DNA of 64,000 bases from Actinomadura sp. NAK00032 (GTDB taxonomy: Bacteria > Actinomycetota > Actinomycetes > Streptosporangiales > Streptosporangiaceae), in the NCBI RefSeq assembly GCF_013364275.1, contig NZ_CP054932.1:4340001-4404000 (forward strand), given 5' to 3'. Both the position numbers and the translations under genes were made by a program. The stretch's first letter is position 1, and every line of letters starts with the position of its first letter. A model generated the notes under the pieces. The model ran no database searches. It was not told where the DNA came from and saw only the letters and a program-made list of their open reading frames with translations. Shown here piece after piece: positions 56,447 through 64,000 of the stretch.

Positions 56447-57584
56447 GGTTGGCCTCCGGGCGGAGGGCGTCGCCGGCGAACCGCGCGGCGTGCAGGGGGC
56501 CGACGTCGGTGAACGGCGCGCGCCCGAGGTACAGGTCCCGGACGACCTCGCCGACCGCCGGCCCCTGCAGGAACCCGTGGCCGGAGAAGCCCGTCGCGTA
56601 CAGGAACCGGGACACGTGCTCGTCCTCGCCGATGAGCGCGTTGTGGTCGGGGGTGACCTCGTACAGGCCCGCCCAGCCGCCGGTCAGCCCGACGTCCAGG
56701 AGCCGGGGCGCGCGGGCGCCGATCGCCGCGGTGAGCCGGGGCAGCCACGCGTCGGAGCGGCCGAGCCGGAACCCCGGCGCCTCCTCCGGATCCGACATCC
56801 CGAGCATCAGCCCCGCGCCCTCGGCGTGGAAGTAGAACGACGAGGCGAAGTCGATCGTCATCGGCACCGGGCGCGGCAGGCCCGGCATCGGCTCGGTGAA
56901 CACGATCTGCCGGCGCAGCGGCTCCACCGGCAGCGCGACGCCCGCCATCGCGCCGACCGCCGCCGACCAGGGCCCGGCCGCGCAGACGACCGCGGGCGTC
57001 GCGATGCGGCCCCGCGACGTCACGACCGCCGTGACATCGCCGCCGTCCGCCTCGATGCCGAGGACCTCGCAGTGCGTGCGGATCGCCGCGCCGTGCCGCC
57101 GCGCGCCCGTCGCATAGCCGAGCACGACCGACTCGGGCGTGCAGTGCCCGTCGTCGGGGGAGAACGCGGCGGCCAGCAGCCCGTCCGCGCTGATCAGCGG
57201 GGACAGCCGGCGGGCCTCCGCGACCGAGATGATGCGGCTGGGCACGCCCAGCTCGTTCTGCAGGGCGACGCCCCGCTCGAACGAGGCGACGTCCTCCGGC
57301 CGCGACAGCAGGAACAGGTACCCGACCCGGTGCAGGTCGATCTCCTGGCCGGGGCGCTCGCCGAACCGGGCGAACGCCTCCAGGCTGCGGGCGCCGAGCC
57401 GGACGTTCACCTCGTCGGAGAACTGCGCCCGCACGCCGCCCGCCGCCTTGCACGTCGAACCGGAGCCCAGCTCGTCCCGCTCCACGAGCACCACGCCCCG
57501 CACCCCCGCCTCGGCGAGGTGGAACGCGATGCTCGTCCCCATCACGCCGCCGCCGATGACGACGACCTCCGCCTCGGTCTCCAC
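56439..57584 (-). CDS. FAD-dependent amine oxidoreductase (DAO family; possible L-pipecolate/sarcosine oxidase)
   Basis: 381 residues. FAD fold VVVIGGGVMGTSIAFHLAEAG at residues 8-28, second conserved GSGSTCKAAGGVRAQF, and C-terminal GWAGLYEVTPDHNALIGE and GFSGHGFLQGPAVGEVV, all typical of sarcosine oxidase beta/SoxB-like enzymes. It oxidises a secondary or primary amine to an imine. Its place nine bases behind an aldehyde dehydrogenase like AmaB suggests L-pipecolate oxidase (AmaA role), but glycine-betaine derivatives are alternatives. Confidence 0.83.
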   Translation of the reverse strand: METEAEVVVIGGGVMGTSIAFHLAEAGVRGVVLVERDELGSGSTCKAAGGVRAQFSDEVNVRLGARSLEAFARFGERPGQEIDLHRVGYLFLLSRPEDVASFERGVALQNELGVPSRIISVAEARRLSPLISADGLLAAAFSPDDGHCTPESVVLGYATGARRHGAAIRTHCEVLGIEADGGDVTAVVTSRGRIATPAVVCAAGPWSAAVGAMAGVALPVEPLRRQIVFTEPMPGLPRPVPMTIDFASSFYFHAEGAGLMLGMSDPEEAPGFRLGRSDAWLPRLTAAIGARAPRLLDVGLTGGWAGLYEVTPDHNALIGEDEHVSRFLYATGFSGHGFLQGPAVGEVVRDLYLGRAPFTDVGPLHAARFAGDALRPEANRV

Positions 57585-57593
57585 CCGCCGCCC

Positions 57594-59132
57594 CTAGAGC
57601 CGGAAACCGAGGTCGGGCTCGATCCCCACGACGTCCATCTGCGCCTTCTGCAGCCGTCCCGAGTAGTCCCAGTTCATCGACTGCCAGCGGGTGAACTGGT
57701 CCAGCACCCAGGCGCCGGACTGGCGGCTGCCGTTGCCCGACCGCCCGTTGCCGCCGAACGGCAGGTGCGCCTCCGCGCCGGACGTGGAGTTGTTGACGCT
57801 CACCATCCCGGCCGAGATCCGCCGCCGGAACGCGAACACCTTCGCCGGGTCGGCCGTGTAGACGGACGCGGACAGGCCGTAGCCGGGCGCGTTCGCCAGC
57901 TCCACCGCCTCGTCCAGCGTGCGGTAGGACGCCACGCCGATGATCGGGCCGAAGGTCTCGTTCATGAACAGCTCGTCGCCGGGGCCGACCCCGTCCACGA
58001 CCACCGGGTGGTAGTACAGGCCCGCGGCGGCGTCGCCGGTGAAGCCCGCGCGCGGGTTCGCCGCCGTGATCCGCCCGGTGCCGGTCGACCCGTGGAGGGC
58101 GTGGCCCGGCCCGATCCAGCCGAGGGTCTTCTCGAACCCGTCCGCGAACCGCTCGCTGATCAGCGGCCCGTACAGCACGTCGCCCGCCGGGTCGCCGACG
58201 GCCGCGGCCCGCACCGCCGCGTCCAGCAGCCGGACGAACTCGCCGTGCACCGACGCGTGGACGATCGCCGTGCCGAGGGACGTGCAGCGCTGCCCCGCCG
58301 TCCCGAACCCGGAGAACAGCGCGCCCTCGACCGCGAGCGGAAGGTCGGCGTCCTCGGTGACGACCATCGGGTTCTTGCCGCCGAGCTCCAGGCACGGCGT
58401 CTGGAGGTGGCGCCCGCACAGCTCCCCGATCCGCGATCCGACCTCGGTGGAGCCGGTGAAGCCGACCTTGCCGACGAGCCCCTCGCCCAGCGCCCGCTCC
58501 AGCCCGGCGAACGTCTCGGGGCCGTCGGCGTACACGACGTTGAGGACGCCGTCCGGCAGGCCGGCGTGCGCCAGCAGCGCGGAGAACGCCTCGGCGCACG
58601 CCGCCGCGTACTCCGCCGGCTTCCACACCACCGTGTTCCCGCACAGCAGCGCCGGGACGATGTACCAGGACGGCACCGCGACCGGGAAGTTCCCGGCCGT
58701 CACGACGGCGACGACGCCGACCGGGTCGCGGAACGTGAACAGCTGCTTGTCCGGCATCTCCGACGGAACGGTCTGCCCGTACAGCCGCCGCCCCTCGCCG
58801 AGGAAGAACGCGCACGTGTCGGCGATCTCCTGGACCTCGCCGAGGGCCTCGGCGTACGGCTTGCCGACCTCGCGGACGACGACGCGGGCCAGCGCCGCCT
58901 TGTTCGCCTCGACCAGCCGGCCGAGCGCGGCGACGGCCTGCCCGCGGACGGGCGGCGGCACGTCCCGCCAGGCGTCCTGCGCGGCGCGGGCGGTCCGGCA
59001 GGCGCGCACGAGGTCGGCGGCGTCCGCCAGGGACACCTCGGCGACGGTCTCGGACGTGCGGGACGGGTCGGTGGAGCGGTACACGCGCGGGCCGGCCGGG
59101 ATCCGGGCGCCGCCGATGACGGAGGAGAGCAC
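57594..59132 (-). CDS. Aldehyde dehydrogenase, probable piperideine-6-carboxylate/2-aminoadipate semialdehyde dehydrogenase
   Basis: 512 residues. Catalytic Cys283 (GQRCTSLGTA) and Glu249 (CLELGGKNPMV), NAD loop FTGSTEVG, and the oligomer tail. The N-terminal SEMPDKQLFTFRDPVGVV and C-terminal MNWDYSGRLQKAQMD segments are typical of the P6C dehydrogenase/antiquitin-related actinobacterial clade. It would oxidise aminoadipate semialdehyde to 2-aminoadipate in lysine breakdown. First gene of a three-gene operon with the FAD oxidase and amino-acid dehydrogenase. The function is assigned by family resemblance and context. Confidence 0.82.
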   Translation of the reverse strand: MLSSVIGGARIPAGPRVYRSTDPSRTSETVAEVSLADAADLVRACRTARAAQDAWRDVPPPVRGQAVAALGRLVEANKAALARVVVREVGKPYAEALGEVQEIADTCAFFLGEGRRLYGQTVPSEMPDKQLFTFRDPVGVVAVVTAGNFPVAVPSWYIVPALLCGNTVVWKPAEYAAACAEAFSALLAHAGLPDGVLNVVYADGPETFAGLERALGEGLVGKVGFTGSTEVGSRIGELCGRHLQTPCLELGGKNPMVVTEDADLPLAVEGALFSGFGTAGQRCTSLGTAIVHASVHGEFVRLLDAAVRAAAVGDPAGDVLYGPLISERFADGFEKTLGWIGPGHALHGSTGTGRITAANPRAGFTGDAAAGLYYHPVVVDGVGPGDELFMNETFGPIIGVASYRTLDEAVELANAPGYGLSASVYTADPAKVFAFRRRISAGMVSVNNSTSGAEAHLPFGGNGRSGNGSRQSGAWVLDQFTRWQSMNWDYSGRLQKAQMDVVGIEPDLGFRL

Positions 59133-59162
59133 GGTCCCAGCGTGAACGGGCCGCCGCGCCGC

Positions 59163-59254
59163 GCCAAGATCGGGCAGAGCGCGGCTTCCTTACCGCCAGG
59201 CCAAGCCCGGCTGAGCCTCTCGCCCGGCGGGGCGTTAAGCGATCCTTGGCCAAG
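59163..59254. promoter_or_regulatory. Divergent promoter region with three GCCAAG hexamers
   Basis: GCCAAG occurs at 59163-59168, 59200-59205 and 59249-59254, the last within the perfect ten-base palindrome CTTGGCCAAG (59245-59254). The region lies between the aldehyde dehydrogenase operon (-) and the E1 gene (+). Repeated half-sites suggest one regulator for both, perhaps the LysR protein; this is a guess. Confidence 0.3.
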
Positions 59255-59318
59255 TCCCCACCGGTTCGCGGCCTCGCGGGGCTTGGGAACGCGGGCCGCC
59301 CCGGCCGATGCTCGACGC

Positions 59319-61431
<2,113 letters not shown>

Positions 61432-61448
<17 letters not shown>

Positions 61449-62166
61449 CCGGGTCGCCGCCGAGGTAGGCGGCCTTCACCCGGTCGTCGCGCGCGAGCGC
61501 CGCTGCGGGGCCCTCCAGGGCGATCCGGCCGGTCTCCAGCACGTAGGCGCGGTCGGCGAGCCGCAGCGTCTGGTGCGCGTTCTGCTCCACGATCAGGACC
61601 GTCGTGCCCTGGTCGCGGATGTCCCGGACGACCCGCAGCACCTGCTGCGCCGTCCGCGGCGCCAGCCCCATCGTCGGCTCGTCCAGCGCCAGCAGCCGGG
61701 GCCGCAGCATCAGCGCCCGGCCGATCGCGAGCATCTGCTGCTCGCCGCCCGACAGCAGCCCGGCGAGCTGCCCGCGCCGCTCGCCGAGGCGCGGGAACAT
61801 CGCGTAGACCTCCTCGCGGCGGGCCGCGACCGCCGCCCGGTCGCGGCGCCGCAGGTAGCCGCCGAGCAGCAGGTTCTCCGCGACGTTCAGCGCCGGGAAC
61901 ACCCGCCGGCCCTCCGGGACGTGCCCGAGCCCCGCCGCGACGATCCGGTGCGCGGCGAGCCTCGTGACGTCGCGCCCGCCGAACTCGACGCGGCCCGACC
62001 GGGCCCGGTGCAGGCCGGTGACGGTCCGCAGCGCGGTGGTCTTCCCGGCGCCGTTGCTGCCGAGCAGCGCGACGATCTCGCCCTCGCCGACCTCGAACGA
62101 GACGCCCGCCAGCGCCGCCACGGCCCCGTACCGGCTGTGCAGGGCGCTCACCCGCAGCAGCGTCAT
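61432..62166 (-). CDS. livF: ABC transporter ATP-binding protein, LivF type
   Basis: 244 residues. Walker A GSNGAGKTTALR (about 36-47), signature LSGGEQQMLAIGRAL, Walker B LLALDEPTMGL, and the LivF-type GHVPEGRRVFPALNVAENLLLG. It powers import of branched-chain amino acids or related compounds with the fused LivM-LivG and LivH proteins. The ATG at 62166 overlaps the fusion gene's stop (ATGA). Last gene of the operon. Confidence 0.93.
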
Positions 62167-63914
62167 CGCAGCACCTCCGTGACGAGGCCGGACTCCGGGT
62201 CGTCCGGGACGCCGAGGTAGGCGGCGATGACCCGCGGGTCCGCGCGGATCTCGGCGGGCGGCCCGGCGGCGATGGCCCGGCCGTGCTCCAGCACCGTCAC
62301 CCGGTCGGAGATCGACATGACCAGCGCGACGTCGTGCTCGATCAGCACCACCGCGGTGCCGAGCGCGCCGATCCGGGCGATCAGCTCCATCAGCGCCCGC
62401 TTCTCGGTCGGGTTCGCGCCCGCCGCCGGCTCGTCCAGCAGCAGGACGCGGGGCTCGGCGGCGAGGGCCCGCGCGATCTCCAGCCGGCGCCGGCCGCCGT
62501 AGGGGAGCCCGCCCGCCGGGCGGTCGGCCGCCTCCAGCAGGCCGGTGAACTCCAGGCAGCGCCGCACCGCCTCCAGGTCGGCGCGGGACGGCGCGCGCAG
62601 CAGGCCCCGGTCGCGGGCGAACCGGCCGATGAGGACGTTCTCCGCGACCGTCATCTCCTCGAACAGCCGGATGCTCTGGAACGTGCGGGCGAGCCCGGCG
62701 GCGGCGACCCGGTGCGGCGAAAGGCCGCGCACGCTCCGCCCGGCCAGCGCCACGGAGCCGGCGGACGGCCGGATCATCCCGGTGATGCAGTTGAACGCCG
62801 TCGTCTTGCCCGCGCCGTTCGGGCCGATCACGCTCACCACCTGCCCGGCGTCCGCGCGCAGCGCGAGCCCCTCCACGGCCGTGACGCCGCCGAACGCGCG
62901 GGACAGCCCGTCCACCTCCAGCAGGGTCCCGGCGGCGGCCGGCGGCTCCGGCGCCGGGCCGGCCTGCGCCGGGAGCCGGAGGCGGCGCGGCCGGTACGGC
63001 CACACCCCCTGCGGCCGCAGGATCACGATCACGATGAGCAGCAGCGCGAAGAACAGCCCCCGGTACTCCTGGACGCTCCGCAGCACCTCCGGCAGCGCGA
63101 CGATCACGATCGCGCCGACCATGACGCCGGGCCGGCTGCCCATCCCGCCGATGATCACCACCAGCAGGATCATCAGCGAGGTCAGGAACGTGAAGCTGGA
63201 CGGGTCCACGGTGCCGAGCTGCGCGGCGTTCAGCGGGCCCGCCACGGCCCCGGTCATGGCGCCGAGCACGTAGGCGAGCAGCTTCACCCGCCGGGCCGGG
63301 ACGCCGACCGCCTCGGCGGCGGTGTCGTCGGCCCGGATCGCGCGCCACGCGAACGCCAGCCGCGTCCGCGCCAGCAGCGCCGTCGCGGCCAGTACCACGG
63401 CGAAGAACGCGAGGGCCAGGTAGAAGAAGTCCTGCGGCAGGACGATCTCCCGGCCGCCGACCGCCACCGGCGGGATCCCGGTCAGCCCGTTCGGGCCGCC
63501 GGTGACCTCCAGGTTCACCACCGTGATCCGGATGATCTCGCCGAAGCCGAGCGTGACGATCGCGAGGTAGTCGCTGCGCAGCCGCAGCGTCGGATACCCG
63601 ATCACCACCCCGGCGACCGCGGCGGCGGCGATCGCGGCGGGCAGCGTCAGCCAGAAGTCCCATTCCAGCTTCAGCATCAGCAGCCCGGCCGTGTAGGCGC
63701 CGATCGCGAAGAACGCCGCGAACCCGAGGTCGAGCAGCCCGGCGTACCCGACGACGATGTTGATCCCGAGCCCGAGGATCGCGTAGATCAGGATCGTGCC
63801 GGCGACGGTCAGCGCGTAGTCGTCCAGGACCTGCCCGGCGGCGAGGGCCAGCGCGATCAGCAGCGGCCAGCCGCCGTGGCGGGCCGCGGTCTCCGCGCCC
63901 GCGCGCCGCCTCAC
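62163..63914 (-). CDS. ABC transporter fusion: LivM permease + LivG ATPase
   Basis: 583 residues. The LivM part (1-320) has about ten membrane helices, with AILGLGINIVVGYAGLLDLGFAAF and the LivM marker segment ending TGGPNGLTGIP. A 20-residue Ala/Pro linker leads to LivG (335-583): Walker A GPNGAGKTTAFN near 363, signature LPYGGRRRLEIARAL, Walker B LLLDEPAAGANPTE. Fusing permease and ATPase fixes their 1:1 ratio. GTG start at 63914 overlaps the livH stop (GTGA). Cargo may be amino acids or aromatic acids. Confidence 0.92.
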   Translation of the reverse strand: MRRRAGAETAARHGGWPLLIALALAAGQVLDDYALTVAGTILIYAILGLGINIVVGYAGLLDLGFAAFFAIGAYTAGLLMLKLEWDFWLTLPAAIAAAAVAGVVIGYPTLRLRSDYLAIVTLGFGEIIRITVVNLEVTGGPNGLTGIPPVAVGGREIVLPQDFFYLALAFFAVVLAATALLARTRLAFAWRAIRADDTAAEAVGVPARRVKLLAYVLGAMTGAVAGPLNAAQLGTVDPSSFTFLTSLMILLVVIIGGMGSRPGVMVGAIVIVALPEVLRSVQEYRGLFFALLLIVIVILRPQGVWPYRPRRLRLPAQAGPAPEPPAAAGTLLEVDGLSRAFGGVTAVEGLALRADAGQVVSVIGPNGAGKTTAFNCITGMIRPSAGSVALAGRSVRGLSPHRVAAAGLARTFQSIRLFEEMTVAENVLIGRFARDRGLLRAPSRADLEAVRRCLEFTGLLEAADRPAGGLPYGGRRRLEIARALAAEPRVLLLDEPAAGANPTEKRALMELIARIGALGTAVVLIEHDVALVMSISDRVTVLEHGRAIAAGPPAEIRADPRVIAAYLGVPDDPESGLVTEVLR

Positions 63915-64000
63915 GCCCGCTCCACGACGCGCTCGCCGAACAGGCCGGTCGGTCTCAGCGCCAGCACCGCGATGAGCAGGCCGAAGATGATGACGTCCGT
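63911..64000 (-). CDS. livH: ABC transporter permease LivH, C-terminal end (continues past window)
   Basis: Only the last 29 codons are present. They translate as a final membrane helix followed by RPTGLFGERVVERA, the typical C-terminus of LivH permeases. It overlaps the next gene's GTG start. The substrate-binding protein gene is expected further upstream, outside the window. Confidence 0.85.
   Translation of the reverse strand, partial: TDVIIFGLLIAVLALRPTGLFGERVVERA

Overview
The window is very GC-rich (low-to-mid 70 percent by eye) with dense genes, many GTG/TTG starts, AGGAGG-type ribosome sites and four-base start/stop overlaps. With an IdeR/DmdR-type iron box, a SigB/SigF-type stress sigma factor, an MmpL-like transporter and MmyB-type and QsdR-like regulators, this points to a chromosomal segment of a filamentous actinomycete. 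A Thermomonosporaceae/Streptosporangiales relative such as Actinomadura is plausible but not proven. No rRNA, tRNA, CRISPR, IS element, phage gene or origin was seen, and no gene-free gap exceeds about 300 bases.

Layout. 1-5535: acyl-CoA dehydrogenase pair, adenylate kinase coupled to a D-cysteine desulfhydrase/ACC-deaminase-like enzyme, universal stress protein, XdhC-like Rossmann protein, zinc alcohol dehydrogenase. 5695-12488: an ECF sigma factor, then a protocatechuate/4-hydroxybenzoate catabolic cluster (pcaHGBDC, IclR regulator, pobA), with the same TTTCC-N7-GGAA dyad about 70 bp before pcaH and before pobA. 12651-15705: MmpL-like exporter with a PAP2 membrane enzyme. 15702-19985: cyanophycin metabolism (cphB-cphA) facing a TetR regulator across an inverted repeat. 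20077-23806: ABC1 kinase, siderophore-interacting reductase under a likely iron box, NTF2-like protein, cyclase. 23803-29076: TPP enzyme, glpF-glpK, and a secreted serine protease whose leader holds a nested stem-loop. 29126-32955: SigF-type sigma factor, SRPBCC protein, paired FluC fluoride channels, pyruvyl-transferase-like protein, DUF2267.

33036-46032 is the most unusual region. Ten minus-strand genes, nine of the ten joined by start/stop overlaps and one by a 15-base gap, encode a NodU-type carbamoyltransferase, a GT2-HAD fusion, two GT9 and two other glycosyltransferases, GmhA, bifunctional HldE, an SDR and a UDP-glucuronate-decarboxylase-like epimerase. Two more GT2 genes lie divergently. 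This is a nearly complete ADP-heptose pathway (isomerase, kinase, phosphatase, adenylyltransferase) plus transfer and carbamoylation functions in a Gram-positive-type genome that should have no LPS. I infer a locus for a heptose-containing, possibly carbamoylated glycoconjugate.

46037-64000: DHA2 exporter with divergent MmyB-type regulator, PEBP protein, YghZ-like aldo/keto reductase, acyl-CoA ligase, paaZ with a LysR gene, an amino-acid catabolic operon (aldehyde dehydrogenase, FAD amine oxidase, Leu/Glu-type dehydrogenase; perhaps lysine/pipecolate), a fused 2-oxoacid dehydrogenase E1, and a branched-chain-type ABC transporter (livF, fused livM-livG, partial livH) running off the end. Overall the window is rich in aromatic, amino-acid and acyl-CoA catabolism.
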